Below, in pieces: positions 35,733 through 47,794 of a stretch of DNA of 64,000 nt. The DNA comes from Ephemerocybe angulata (taxonomy: Eukaryota > Basidiomycota > Agaricomycetes > Agaricales > Psathyrellaceae), in NCBI GenBank assembly GCA_013368325.1, contig JAACJK010000166.1, positions 186,001 through 250,000 of the forward strand, given 5' to 3'. The notes beneath the pieces are model-generated. The model worked only from the letters and a program-made list of their open reading frames with translations, was not told the origin of the DNA and made no database searches. Numbering within the stretch: the first letter of the stretch is position 1; each line of letters starts with the position of its first letter. Made by a program: the position numbers and the translations under genes.

Positions 35733-37079
35733 ATGCCCATTCTCTGGACCTTCCTCAAGGAACAGCACCATCCGTTTGCGGTCGTCGACATGCCTCAGCA
35801 CCCGCAAAATGCTGCACAGCGCCCCCCCAGCTCCGCGTCGGTCTTCATCATCATCTCGGCGAAGGCAATTAGTTCAGTGGGCTTTGGCTTGGTGCGTAAA
35901 CGTGTACTTCGTCTCGGCGCCGCGTCTAATTTCTTGCAGAGTCTGCTTGCGATATGGTTCCAATGGGCCTTGCCCAAGGGTGTGCTTTCAGCAAGCCAGC
36001 CGCAGATCACGGCAGTCGCCATTCATCCTCGGAAAAGCCACCGCCGGACGCGTTCTACAGGCTCAAAACCCAAGTCCCCCAAGTCGACCTCACCTAACTC
36101 GCGCCGACTGTCTGCACCTGTTCCTCTGCCACCTCCTGGGGCCTCCATCTTCAGTTCGCAAGATAGCGCGAGCCGCCCGAGCCCAGACAGACACGTTTCC
36201 TTTGTCGACTCGAATCCGACCCGTCGAAGCTCAGCGCCCGCAGAATCAAAGGCGCCTGATGATCTGTCTGCGCCTTTGCCACCATCTAATAGTCAACTAT
36301 TCTCCAACATCATCACGACAAGCCCGATATCTTCTACATCCCCTCTGCCTCACCATAATCCTCTCCCAACCCCGCCCTCAGAAGATGAGATCCTTTCGCT
36401 AGGATCCGACTCGTCCCGTCCATCAACTGCTACGTCTCAGAATGGGCGCTCATCCACCCCGGTCTTTCGTAAACTCCGCCTGGGTCTCCAATCTATGAGA
36501 AAGCGTTCACAGACGCCGGAATTACCCCCAACTCCAGAGCTAGACAACAATATACCCTTGGATCCTCCCTGCCCCTCTATCAAGAGATCGAACACCTTTA
36601 TCCCGCCATGGGGTAGCAGTAAGAAAGCTGCACCAAGCGACCCTCTCGCTAACTTGGAAACAGCTTCGACGCGATCTTCCTGCAGCTCCATGTGCAGATC
36701 GACCTCCAGTAAAGCATCCTCGGTTCCCTCACCCTCGACCTCATCATTTACCTTGCTTCCTAAAAAGCCTTCGAAACCCCAGCGACGAACTTCGACACCT
36801 ATACCGCGCACGTCACCCTACGAGGCACCTTACTTCGCTACTCCTCCCCTTCTTCTTGATGACACATACTCTGCGTATCTTCGTCGTCAGCCCCGATTTG
36901 AAGACGACATGCGCCCTGCCGCTTCCTCCGACTCGACCGGTAGTACCCGTGGCCGGGGCTCGAATCCGCAGGAATTGGAAGGAGAGTTACCTCGGTCCAA
37001 TGGGCAGAGGCGTCCCGTCCCGAAGCGGAGGTCTGCAAGTGAGGATTGGTCACCTCGACTCGGTCTGTCAGCAGCATAA
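35733..37079 (+). CDS. Ser/Pro/Thr-rich disordered protein, unknown function (about 432-448 aa)
   Basis: One open frame. From residue ~95 it is almost entirely low-complexity (HRRTRSTGSKPKSPKSTSPN, PTPPSEDEILSLGSD, RKLRLGLQSMRKRSQTPELP, KKPSKPQRRTSTPIP), with many SP/TP sites suggesting a phosphorylated disordered protein. A possible 48-nt intron (35892-35939, GTGCGT...TTGCAG with TCTAAT branch) is a multiple of three and has no stop, so both spliced and unspliced forms read through. The 5' end is uncertain; the first ATG in this frame is at 35733. No known domain is visible. Confidence 0.55.
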   Translation: MPILWTFLKEQHHPFAVVDMPQHPQNAAQRPPSSASVFIIISAKAISSVGFGLVRKRVLRLGAASNFLQSLLAIWFQWALPKGVLSASQPQITAVAIHPRKSHRRTRSTGSKPKSPKSTSPNSRRLSAPVPLPPPGASIFSSQDSASRPSPDRHVSFVDSNPTRRSSAPAESKAPDDLSAPLPPSNSQLFSNIITTSPISSTSPLPHHNPLPTPPSEDEILSLGSDSSRPSTATSQNGRSSTPVFRKLRLGLQSMRKRSQTPELPPTPELDNNIPLDPPCPSIKRSNTFIPPWGSSKKAAPSDPLANLETASTRSSCSSMCRSTSSKASSVPSPSTSSFTLLPKKPSKPQRRTSTPIPRTSPYEAPYFATPPLLLDDTYSAYLRRQPRFEDDMRPAASSDSTGSTRGRGSNPQELEGELPRSNGQRRPVPKRRSASEDWSPRLGLSAA

Positions 37080-37670
37080 CGTTCACGTTAGCCTTTCGAT
37101 TATTAATTCTTAACTTGTGAGTACCTTTCCGAACCGACCGGTTGGACCATCCGCCGCCCGGCGTCTATTCTTGAAGGGCTTGCTAATGACATACGCTTAG
37201 ATTTCCTTGTCGTTCCCGCTCAACCGCATTTGTATCCCGCATATTCAAACTGTACTTACGAAGATTATTGTTTTGCTGTCACCGTTCTCACCACCACCAT
37301 CATACCACCATCACGACTCAGCTCATTGCTTGCTTTGCACTATACTTTATTACTCAACCATATATCGCATCGGTCCCATGGGTTCCCAGCGGTCACCGTC
37401 CAATTTGGAGCGGAATCTATGATTATTCACTACTGCATCTTAACGACCTATACACCTGCCCAACACATTAACGCTGTTTAATACAATCGCTTTGCACGCT
37501 TGGATTTCTCCTGTACTCAGAGGGGTTCTAGAGGGGTTCTATCTCGCCGAGGCTCGATCGAAGTTACCCCAAACTGTGATCAGTCTAAGAAGCGCCGACC
37601 CCTTTCCTTATCACGGTTCAAAGAATGTGGAGTCACCAGAGGAGACATCCAATCTCTTGCCCAAACCACC
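37080..37670. other. Intergenic / leader of nicotinamidase gene
   Basis: No gene seen. The frame upstream of the nicotinamidase start is open back to 37500 but lacks family similarity. Confidence 0.4.
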
Positions 37671-38390
37671 ATGGCCGACAGCGCGCAGAAAGACGTTAAA
37701 CCTGCGTATACTCCGCAGACCGAGCCCATCCCTGATGACGGAAAACCCTTCGTCCCTGCGCTGCTTGTTATAGATATGCAAAATGACTTCGTCTACGGAT
37801 CTCTCGCAGTCCCAGGCGCATCCAACATCATCAACCGGGTGAACCAGCTTATCGACCTGCCGTTCACCACAAAAGTTGCCACCCGAGACTACCATCCGGA
37901 CAACCACGTCTCCTTCGCGAAGACGCACCAGCAGGAACCGTTCAGCAGGATCATTATCTACCACCCCGACGACCGGGACGAGCTGAAGGGACTCGAGCAG
38001 GTGCTCTGGCCCGTGCACTGCGTCGCCAACACGGTGGGCGCGGATTTCGTCCCTGGATTAACCCAGACGATGTTCGAAAAGACGATATTCAAGGGCACGC
38101 ATCGGAAGGTCGAGTCGTACTCCGCGTTCCGAGATGCGTGGGCGCGCGATGAGAGCGAGCTTCCGGGGCATCTGGCGGAGCATGGGATCACGGACGTGTT
38201 TTGTGTGGGGTTGGCGGGGGATTTTTGCGTCAAGTACACGGCGTTGGATGCGGTAGACTACGGGTACCGGACGTGGGTGGTGGTCGACTGCGTAAAGAGC
38301 ATTTCGCAGGATGAGGTCGCGTGGGATAAGCTGAAGAATGCGGGGGTTCACTTCACGACGTCCGAGTTTGTGAAGAAGAGGATTGCATAG
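37671..38390 (+). CDS. PNC1: Nicotinamidase (239 aa)
   Basis: Converts nicotinamide to nicotinic acid in the NAD+ salvage pathway and lowers a sirtuin inhibitor. Intronless. The start at 37671 has a good context (CCACCATGG) and gives family length; an open in-frame extension to 37500 is probably leader. The catalytic triad is visible: Asp in ALLVIDMQNDF, Lys in TIFKGTH, and Cys in GLAGDFCVKYTALDA. Metal ligands fit D..H..H in TRDYHPDNHVSF. The protein ends VKKRIA. Confidence 0.95.
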   Translation: MADSAQKDVKPAYTPQTEPIPDDGKPFVPALLVIDMQNDFVYGSLAVPGASNIINRVNQLIDLPFTTKVATRDYHPDNHVSFAKTHQQEPFSRIIIYHPDDRDELKGLEQVLWPVHCVANTVGADFVPGLTQTMFEKTIFKGTHRKVESYSAFRDAWARDESELPGHLAEHGITDVFCVGLAGDFCVKYTALDAVDYGYRTWVVVDCVKSISQDEVAWDKLKNAGVHFTTSEFVKKRIA

Positions 38391-38649
38391 GAGAATAGTT
38401 TAAATGCGCACTGTACTTTTATCCCGCTACCATAGGCCTTTTCCCCCAGATATTACCTTGAGGATTATAGTTTATGGGAGTGTACGAACGGACTGCAAAG
38501 TTCGGCGCCTGCGAGATTCGAAAAGCGTTAAGACTCGCAACCAGTACCGTTACCCTGTGTTTGCGTTTTGTTTGCTCAGATCCCAATGACAAACACATGA
38601 TGCGATGTACAAAATATTATGAAAGCGGATTACAAAGATTGCGCAAACA

Positions 38650-38709
38650 AGGTTACCTGACGGTAACCTGTCACTCCGTGACATCAAAGGTGTGACCGGC
38701 TCAGGTCAC
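38650..38709. promoter_or_regulatory. Three consecutive dyads upstream of PRP22
   Basis: AGGTTACC-TGAC-GGTAACCT (38650-38669), TGTCAC-TCC-GTGACA (38669-38683) and GTGACC-GGCTCA-GGTCAC (38692-38709). All are perfect and share a GT(A/G)AC core, lying 138-197 bp before the ATG. They may be binding sites for a dimeric regulator. The rest of 38391-38846 holds no gene. Confidence 0.45.
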
Positions 38710-38846
38710 GGCTGGTCGCGAGCCTAGAAAAGCGTACAGCCACTGCTCATGCTGACTCAGCACATAGTGTGCTGCTGGAGTGCAGCTTGACTCTGTTTTC
38801 TCAACTTCGACGTTCACCACCTCCTCCATCCTTCTTGTACGACATT

Positions 38847-41800
38847 ATGGCCAAAGATGAACTGTACGAACTAGAGCTTTTGTCGCTGGTCGCCAAAGTC
38901 ACCCAAGAAATCGACAACTACATCGGACTGAACGACAAGACCATCGCCGAATTCGTTATAAATCTACACAACGAGTCCAATAGCGACCTTGCGACCTTCA
39001 AGCAGAAGCTCAACGATATGGAGGCGGGCTTCCCCGACTCCTTCATCGAGAACGTGGACCGCCTAATCCTCCGCTTGCATCCCAAGTACAAAAAGGCATC
39101 GAAGAAGTCTTCGAAGAGCAGCTCGGACATGCCTGTAGATGCGCTGCCGGAGGAGGAGCGGAAGAGAAGGCTGTTCCCCGGGCTAGCGATTCAGAACAAG
39201 GACCCTGCGTCAGCGGTGTCCGATGATGTGTTCTTGCAGGAGCTGGGCGATATCGTGACGGGGAAGAAGAGACCCATGGACGTGGATCCGCCCGCGTCTA
39301 AGGGTCCAATGGACGTCGACCCCCCGTCGAAGCGGAGACGGTCGCGGTCGCCGTCGAGAAGGAGGAGCGTGAGTCCGCCTCGCGGCAGGAGAGAGGATAG
39401 GCGGTATGGGTATGGAAGGGAGCAGTTGGATGAGAAGCCGATTCTGTTCAAGATATATAATGGGAAGGTGTCTGGCATCAAGGACTTTGGTGCCTTCGTG
39501 ACATTGGAAGGGTGCATGGGTCGAGTGGAAGGTATGTTCTTAGCATCAATTTATGAGCTTTTTGTCTGACTAGCAATAGGTATGGTTCACGTTTCGAATA
39601 TCCAAACCGGAGCACGAGCGAACGCGGCGTCGGACCTGTTGACAAAGGGGCAGGCGGTGAAGGTCAAGGTTATGAGTGTTGCTGGAGCTCGGGTAGGACT
39701 ATCGATGAAGGACGTGGATCAAACGTCAGGTCGAGATCTCACCCCCCACCTGCGAATTAAGTCGGAAGCGGAGCTGGAGGAGGATAGGCAGAGGTCTGCG
39801 CGTGCGTTGTCCGGTGCGAACGCTATGCCGCTAAACTCGAAGGATGAGGGCCCGGTGCGGTCAACGAAACGGTTGACATCACCAGAGCGATGGGAACTTA
39901 AACAGCTCATCTCGTCTGGTTTCCTTGACCGAGCTGACTACCCCGACTTGGAAGAAGAACTGCACAATCCCGCTACCCAGGCTGAAGTTGAGGAAGAACT
40001 CGATATCGAAATTCGAGAGGACGAACCTGCCTTCCTCGCCGGTCAGACAAAACGCACGCTCGACCTCAGTCCTGTCAAGATTGTCAAGGCACCCGACGGC
40101 TCGCTTAATCGCGCTGCTCTCGCTGGTGCCTCGCTAGCAAAGGAGCGTAGAGAGCTGCGGCAACAGGAAGCGAATGAAGAGGCCGACTCCCAAGCTCGCG
40201 ACTTCAGTCAACCGTGGCTCGACCCTATGTCCAAGGACACGGATAAAGTCTTCGCTCAGGACGCACGAGGAAACCTTAGAAGCCAAAAGGCTGGGGAAGT
40301 CGCACCGTGGAAGCAGTCAAGCTTCAACAAGGCGACGACCTTTGGTGAAATCACGACACTCAGTATTCAAGATCAACGACGGTCATTGCCCATCTTCAAA
40401 CTTCGAGACCCGCTTCTCAAGGCTATTGACGAGGTATGTGTTCACTCTTATCAGTTAGCAGAGAGGAAACTAACTTTACCCAGCATCAAGTTCTCATCGT
40501 CGTTGGTGACACTGGTTCGGGCAAAACGACCCAGATGGTCCAGTACCTCGCTGAAAGTGGCTACGCGGACCGGGGCCGTATCGGGTGTACTCAGCCGCGT
40601 CGTGTCGCCGCCATGTCAGTCGCCAAGCGTGTGTCGGAGGAGGTTGGATGTAGACTTGGACAGGAAGTTGGATACACTATTCGTTTCGAGGATTGCACGA
40701 GTCCTGAAACTCGAATCAAGTACATGACGGATGGTATGCTTCAGCGCGAGTGTCTAATCGACCCGCTGGTTAGCAACTATTCTGTGGTCATGCTTGACGA
40801 GGCCCACGAGCGGACAATCGCGACAGATGTTCTATTCGGTCTCTTGAAGAGTACGTTCTATCAACGATTGCGCTTGGAAGCAATGTTCTAACCATCGACT
40901 TACAGAGGCTGTCAAGAAACGTCCAGACTTGAAGCTCATCGTAACGTCCGCCACCCTAGATGCCGAGAAGTTCTCAAAGTACTTCTTCGGATGTCCCATC
41001 TTTACCATCCCTGGCCGAACATACCCCGTCGAAATCATGTATACCAAAGAACCCGAAAGCGACTACCTCGACGCCTCTCTCATTACTGTCATGCAAATCC
41101 ATCTCTCCGAACCCCCTGGCGACATCCTCCTGTTCTTGACCGGTCAAGAAGAAATTGACACGGCTTGCGAAATTCTGTTCGAGCGTATGAAGGCGCTCGG
41201 CCCCAAAGTCCCCGAACTCCTTATCCTCCCCATCTACTCCGCCCTACCCTCCGAGGTCCAGTCCCGCGTTTTCGAACCCACACCCCCTGGTGCACGCAAA
41301 GTCGTCATCGCCACCAACGTCGCCGAGACGAGTCTGACGATCCCGGGTATTTACTATGTCATCGACCCCGGCTTCTCGAAGCAGAACGCGTACGACCCGC
41401 GACTCGGTATGGACTCGCTCGTTGTCATGCCCATCTCGCAAGCACAGGCCCGCCAGCGAGCTGGACGTGCCGGACGCACTGGGCCCGGAAAGTGCTACCG
41501 TCTGTACACGGAGGCGGCGTATCGAAACGAAATGCTTCCCAACTCCATACCCGATATCCAGCGCACGAACCTGTCGTCAACGATTCTGCAGCTAAAGGCT
41601 ATGGGCATCAATGATCTCCTGAGCTTCGATTTCATGGACCCGCCACCAGCGCAAACAATGCTTACGGCTTTGGAGGGACTGTACGCCCTCTCAGCGTTGG
41701 ACGATGAGGGTCTATTGACGCGTCTTGGGAGGAAGATGGCTGACTTCCCTATGGAGCCGCCCCTTGCGAAGATGCTGATCGCCTCGGTCGAGCTGGGATG

Positions 41801-42590
41801 CTCAGAGGAGATTCTGTCCATCGTCGCTATGCTTTCGGTGTTGAGCGTTTTCTACAGGCCGAAGGAGAAGCAGGCACAGGCGGACTCAAAGAAGGCCAAA
41901 TTTCACCAACCTGAAGGAGATCATTTAACCCTATTGACTGTGTATAATGGGTGGAAGAATGCCAACTTCTCGAACCCTTGGTGTTATGAGAACTTCATTC
42001 AGGCAAGGAGTATGAGGCGCGCGCAGGATGTGCGGAAACAGCTGCTGGGTATCATGGATCGGTAAGTTTGCTTGCCTTTTGGTCCTTGCGATTGTTACTC
42101 ATCCCGACTTCAGATATAAGCACGACATCCTCTCTGCTGGACGGGACTACAACAAAGTTCGAAAAGCTATCTGCTCAGGTTTCTTCCGAAACGCAGCAAA
42201 GAAGGACCCTCAAGAGGGCTACAAAACTCTCGTGGAAGGCACCCCCGTTTATATCCATCCCTCGTCGGCGCTATTCAACAGGGCACCAGAATGGCTCGTG
42301 TACCACGAACTTATCCTCACGACAAGAGAGTACTGTCATAACGTCACTGCCGTTGAGCCCAAGTGGCTGGTCGAGGTTGCACCCCAATTCTTCAAGGTTG
42401 CGGATGCGAACAAAATCAGTAAACGGAAGAGGCAGGAGAAGATTGAGCCATTGTTCAACAAGTATGAGAAGCCGGATGAATGGCGTTTGTCGAAGGTCAA
42501 ACGCAGTGCCCGTTCGGTGCGTAAAGCTCTTTGCTTTCTGATGGGTCTTGACATGCTGACCTCTTGTTACAGAGTCAAACATTCGGTTGA
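38847..42590 (+). CDS. PRP22: Pre-mRNA splicing factor ATP-dependent helicase PRP22 (DHX8)
   Basis: DEAH-box RNA helicase that releases mature mRNA from the spliceosome. It starts [20 protein letters not shown] with the N-terminal helical region, then an RS-like segment ([20 protein letters not shown]). An S1 RNA-binding domain ([20 protein letters not shown]...GMVHVSNI) follows. Helicase motifs: [10 protein letters not shown], Ia [55 protein letters not shown]. The HA2/OB region follows, and the last exon after a 42519-42572 intron gives SQTFG before TGA at 42588. Introns are few and short (e.g. near 39532-39580, 40434-40482, 40850-40905 and 42063-42114). Complete and well conserved. Confidence 0.96.
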
Positions 42591-42805
42591 TCCTGCTATG
42601 GCCTGCCGCCGCTTCTCCCTCTGGCCTATTTCCACTTTTTTGTTGATTTTAATCCTGCATGTAATATATTGACTGGTTCCTACACGGTAAAACTAGTGTC
42701 GTAATGTTAGAAGCTATCTTGAGGTTATCATTGTATCTTTTTGAGGCAACGCACAAGATGATCCCATACTCCAAGGCGGCGTCGGCAGTCCACATAATGG
42801 TGACC

Positions 42806-43417
42806 CTATCCCACAAACCGAAGGGTATCGGCACCGATGTAGTATTTTGCGACCTCTCCGGGCTTCGTCGTCGGTGCCGTAGAGTCAGGAAGTAGCATGA
42901 ATGACTGCGAAAATACGCGAGGATGGCCTTCAATGGTTTTGTTCGGGGTGTTTGGAGGGTTTCCTGCCGGTCCTAGCCCATGGGTAACGTTGCCCGAAAC
43001 GACAACCAGCAGTGAAGGGGGTTGCGACCCTGTTCTGTCGCTTCAGTAGTGCTCGTGGTGCCTTAGAGCTGCAAAGGAATCGCACACCTGGGATTGGATG
43101 GCAGTCAAAAGAGTGCATTTCGTGTTTTGTTGGTGGCATGTTCTCGACCAGGTTCTTCACCCCATCCACGCCCGTAACAGGCTCCCCATTCCAAGTCAAA
43201 GTCGAGGTTGGGCGATAGAATTGAGGAAGGTCGACGACTCTTGTGTCCGAGTCATAAGTGGTGTAGTAGAGGCGCGTAAAGTGGTCTGCGGCGCGCGTTG
43301 CAATTTCGATGCTGAGAGGATTTGAGCAAGGCGAGTTCAAGATCAAAGAGGAGGAGTAAAAGCGCACTCGCTAGGGGTGAGTGTTGTGGCAGAAACGACG
43401 GAGAGTCCAGTGGTCAT
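42806..43417 (-). CDS. NXT1: NTF2-related mRNA export protein (NXT1/p15)
   Basis: Small partner of the Mex67/TAP mRNA exporter. Three exons: the start exon MTTGLSVVSATTLTPS (ATG 43415-43417); then, after a pyrimidine-rich intron, DIEIATRAADHFTRLYYTTYDSDTR...LPQFYRPTSTLTWNGEPVTG...KHEMHSFDCHPIPG. The last exon is GRNPLSLLVVVSGNVTHGL...FSQSFMLLPD...YYIGADTLRFVG. These are NTF2-fold strands in family order, and length (~150 aa) is typical. The donor for the last intron must be GGT|GTGCG (phase 0), not the earlier CCAG|GTGTG, for the frame to close. Convergent with PRP22. Confidence 0.88.
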
Positions 43418-43596
43418 CGTAAGAGGTCGTGGAGGTCGTGGTTTGAGATGCAGGGCTCCGCGTTTGTCGAGCATCTGCTTGGCGGAAGGACGCCAGAGCT
43501 ATAACCTCATGGAGCTAGCGGAACCACAACGCTATACCGTTTCTATCACCCACCACATCCTTGAGGCGCCGGGTGCTCCCTTCTCTCCTTCTGACC

Positions 43597-45128
43597 ATGT
43601 CGGATACCCATATTCGCGTTTTAAGCCTGAATTGCTGGTATGCACTCTCCGCTGGTCCCAGTTGAGGTTCTATCACTCAACGACGAGATTAGGGGCTTGA
43701 AATTCGTTGCCAAGAACCGGGACGAACGAATCGAAGCCATTGCCCATGAACTATCACAAGGGGGCCACGATATCATAGCTCTGCAGGAAATATGGGTCTA
43801 TGCCGACTACCAGAAGGTGCAGGAGCGCGTCGCTAAGAAGTTGCCGAATTCCAAGTTCTTTTACGGGTGAGTAGTAGTGGCGCACACAACCACGCAATGG
43901 CTCAACCTACTATCCGTCGATTTGCCTCATGTTAGCGGCGCGCTAGGAGCTGGGCTTGCGATATTTACTCGCTTCCCCATAATCGCCACCTCTGTGCATC
44001 CCTACTCCCTCAACGGTGCCCCCATCGACGTCGCTGCCGGAGACTGGTTTGTTGGCAAAGCTGCAGCAAGCGCTGTCCTTCTCCACCCTGTCCTTGGCCA
44101 AGTGCAGATATTCAACACGCATGTAATTGCCCTCTCATTTTCTTTTGTTTCTGAGTCTGATCTATCTCCTTAGTTGTTCGCAAAAGGTGGTGAGGATGGA
44201 CCGGAGCATCTTAGAGCCCACCGACTCGTCGGCGCTTGGGAGTTTGCCAAACTTGCTCGTACAGCAGCTGAACTTGGCCGCTATGTTATTTGCGTGAGTC
44301 TCCCTACCTCTATATCTCTGACCTGCCCTCAAACCAATCTATCTATAGCTAGGAGACTTCAACAGTATACCCCCAACTCTCCCCATGACTATCATCCAGG
44401 ACCATGCTTCCCTTACCGACGCTTGGGTTGTCACACATCCCAACTCAGACTCGCTCACTCCCAAGAACCACCTCGAAGCCGTCGAGCAACTCGGGATCAC
44501 CGCTGATAACTTGCACAATACCTACTCTGCCAGTAAGAATTGGATCTCCGGCTGGGGAAAGCGCCTCGACTATGTCCTGTATCGACAACCCTCCAGCATT
44601 TCGACCCATCCGACTGGACAATCCTTCCCTGTAATCCGAGCAACCCAATGCAAGGTGGTTCTCACTGATCACGTCCCTGGCCACAACTTTTCTTTCTCGG
44701 ATCACTTTGGCCTTGAGGCAACCCTCGCGATCGAATCCACCCCAACGGACGCGCCTAGCTTGATCGACTCACCAAAGGAGTTGACTAGTGCTGCGATAGC
44801 TACAACAATTCAAGCCTGGACCGCGTGCTACCGGTTCGCCAAAGAACGCATGAAGAAGGAGCTCATCATCTTCGGGCTCTCTCTCTTCCTCCTGGTAGCC
44901 ATTGCAGTCGGTACCGCCTGGCTGCCCTATTCCTGGCTTAACCCCATCTTCATTCTGGTGACTGTCGCCCTGGCATGGTTGGCCACGACCATGCTATACC
45001 ACGGTTTCCTGTACGGCAACTGGGAGTGCAACGCTCTCATGAACGCCATCGAAGATTTGGAACATCATCGCAAAGGTCTGCAAACGCTTCAAGCACCGGG
45101 TCATCGAGCTTCTCAGAGCTTCAGCTGA
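43597..45128 (+). CDS. ISC1: Inositolphosphosphingolipid phospholipase C / neutral sphingomyelinase (433 aa)
   Basis: Hydrolyses complex sphingolipids to ceramide. Five exons (43597-43637, 43693-43866, 43936-44122, 44174-44293, 44349-45128) sum to 1302 nt. The DNase-I-like fold shows LSLNCWGLK, IIALQEIWV (metal Glu), GAGLAIFTRFPI, LGDFNSIP, WGKRLDYVLYR and SFSDHFGLEATL (catalytic DH). Two C-terminal TM helices (LIIFGLSLFLLVAIAVGTAW and NPIFILVTVALAWLATTML) are as in Isc1/nSMase2. It starts ~180 bp from the NXT1 start, on the opposite strand. Confidence 0.93.
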
Positions 45129-45383
45129 ACTTCTTTCTGGACAGGTCTCGCGTTGGGACTTGATTAGTACCCACAGTCCTCTTATTTATGCTCCCATATA
45201 GGATGTATACCCTTGATATCTGCAACAACTGCACAACGTTAGAATGAATGGCCATAAATAACTAACTGTAAGTAAGAGTACAAGGGCACAGAGGATGAGG
45301 TATAGGTAGTACAGATGGGGTGATCGTCGAAAGCGAGGTTAAATCGTGAATATGAAGGTCCTAGAATCGGGTCGTCACACCAG

Positions 45384-47674
45384 TCAATGTGTGGTAGCTT
45401 GATATAACAGCGTTTCGTTCGCAGGTCCAGCTCTCGACCAGCTCTCGACGAGATGTGTCAGGTCAGGATGGCTGCCCCTCTTCGCGGAGAGCCTAATGGC
45501 AGGCTGCGGGTTATTCAGCGGCGTCATAGTGAAACTCGATGGAGTCTTGACTCTTGGTGAAGCTTCCGACGGGGTCTCCTGAGGAGAAGCTGTATGTATT
45601 GGGTGGCGGAGTAGTGAATGTGATTTATGGCGGCGAGGGAAGAGTGGTCGGTGGTGGTGGTGGTTGCTCGAGAGTTCTGGGGCGGGTGAGAGAGATATAT
45701 CTGGAATCCTGCTTATCGGGCAGGCCTGCTCTATGATTTCTAGCTCTGGTAGATCCAAATCTCTATGCTTCTCGTCCAGAGAAAACCGTTTGCGAGATAG
45801 AGATGGGGAACGTATCCAGCTGGGTGGGACTTCCTTGTCGTCGTTTCCGTCTGACAACGGGACACTGCTGGATTGCAGCGCCGAAGTTCCAAAGTTCCTA
45901 AGCTGTTCTTCTCCTGATGGCATCTCTGTACCGTCCCCACTGACAATCGTTGCGTTCCCTCTGATCTCCTGCTTCATATCGGCCTCGGCATTGCATGGAA
46001 TGATCCGAGGAGGCCGGCTTTGGATCTGAGGCAAGGTGTGCTTCACATACTGGTGAATGGACATGTATGCTCGTTTTGTGCAATCCAGGAAAGGATACAT
46101 CTGGAAAACGTGAATCTATGAATAGCGTCAAATGACGATTGGAAACTGCGTGCAAGAAACTCGTACCGCGTCTTCGTATAATTCATGTTTCACCTGTACC
46201 CCTGCTAGAGACGCCTTGTGCGCCAACAGGGCGACCTCATCACGAAGAACCTCAGCATCACCAGCTTGTATCAACAGCGGTGGTAAACCCGTCATGTCGC
46301 CAAACAATGGACTGACGTAGGGGTGGGTGAGGTACTTTTCCATATGCTCGCCAAGGTAGAGTGCTACAGGATTCATGTGATTGTCCGGAGGAAGTGGAAC
46401 AACGTCATATGCAGCGTTCGAGTCCCAAGATTCGCAGCTCAGCGTCAGATCTATATTTGTTGCGTCAGGGGACAGTCCAAGCAATCTATGTTTGGGACGC
46501 TTACCACACCAGGGCGACATCAATATTGCAGCAGCTGGAAGAGGTTGGGAATTGTCGCGGAGGTAGAGCATCAATGCGAGGCAGAGAGCACCGCCTGCGC
46601 TATCTCCAGCCAAGATGATATTTTCCGAGGGGATCCGCAGGTCTTCGACGAGACGCATGTATCCACTCACAACGTCGTGGAGGGGACCAGGGAAGCACGT
46701 CTCTGGAGCGAGACGATAATCAAGAGCTTGGGCCACTTTTAGATGGAGCTAGATGTCATAACTAGGTAAAGTAGTGTACGCACCGAAAACACGGGCATCG
46801 GCATACTTCGCGAGAGGTATGCTGACGATTCTTTGGACAGCCGCACTGGAAAGATAGTAGGCACCTAATTCAAACATTCCGACCATTAGCTTATGACACT
46901 TCGTCGTAGACATGTGCAAGAGTCACCTCCGTGGATGTACAGAATCACACGTTCCTTCACCCCCGGCGATTCTCCGCCCAATTTGCTCCCATTCTTCCAT
47001 TCGTGCTGTAGTCTCTGCCACGTCTTCCTTCCCACAACCCACTCTCCATGTAGCTCACGCTCACCCGTCTCCAGTGCGTCCCACTCCGCGAGGATTCCTC
47101 TAAGGTTACGTTTCGTGACTCGGAATGTAACAGGCGTGACAAGGGCGTCAGATGGCAGGGGGACCAAGCCACCCAAACTTATAACCATGCGGAGCAGATC
47201 CTAAAAGCGCAAACTTCAGCTCAATCGCGGAGGATGGAACAGCCGATCAGCATACGTACGATGGTGGCTAGGTCGGCGTGTCGTTCCATCTCGCGAACTA
47301 GGCTCGTTACTAGCGTCATTTCGATGCCCCAAGTTTTCCTCCTCGGTCCCCAGAGTGTGTGCGAGACGAGTTCCGAAGTTATATGGGTTGCTGAAGCGGC
47401 CGTTGAGACTATGGGGTCAGGAAACCAAAGGGTATTCACCTTTTGATGCAGCAACGGCGGCGTATTTCCAGTACTCCCATACTCTCGGTGGCCGACGTGC
47501 TGCCAGTTTGAGCTTTGAGTCGATCCTAGCGGACGGAGGGGTAATGCCTGGAGTAGAATAGTGGTGTAAGGCCTCGGTCGGAGACAGCTTCAGAAGTTGC
47601 GATGTAGGCTCTTGAAGTGCCCGTTTTCGAGAAAGAAATCGCGGGACCACCGAGGAAAGAAGAGAAAGGGGCAT
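45384..47674 (-). CDS. Alpha/beta hydrolase of the hormone-sensitive-lipase group
   Basis: A carboxyl-ester hydrolase (HSL/arylacetamide-deacetylase-like); the substrate cannot be read from sequence. The start is MPLSLLSSVVPRFLSRKRAL at 47674. The family signature HGG (VILYIHGGAYYLSS) and the nucleophile elbow GDSAGGALCLALM are present. The acid Asp is in IQAGDAEVLRDE, and the His in IHVFQMYPFLD, which only forms across an intron (~46088-46135). The last ~200 residues are a disordered Ser/Pro/His-rich tail (e.g. SNHHHHRPLFPRRHKSHSLL), unusual for small esterases but common in fungal lipid-droplet forms. About eight exons with short introns. Confidence 0.85.
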
Positions 47675-47740
47675 AATCGCTATGACATGGGGAGTGGAAA
47701 GGAAGGAGCAAATTGCGGTCTCATAATTATATGGCGCAGT

Positions 47741-47794
47741 TCAGATCCGTCGATGGTTTCATCCGTTGACCACGTGCGCGCGCCACGGATCTGA
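47741..47794. promoter_or_regulatory. 10 bp inverted repeat with CACGTG between arms
   Basis: TCAGATCCGT (47741-47750) and ACGGATCTGA (47785-47794) are perfect arms. The spacer includes CCACGTG (E-box). It lies in the 317 bp upstream of the hydrolase start and downstream of the first MetAP2 gene. Confidence 0.35.

Noticed and set aside
35360..35872. 170-codon plus-strand frame before the Ser/Pro-rich gene
   Set aside because: No conserved segment; it overlaps the likely leader and the start of the neighbouring frame.
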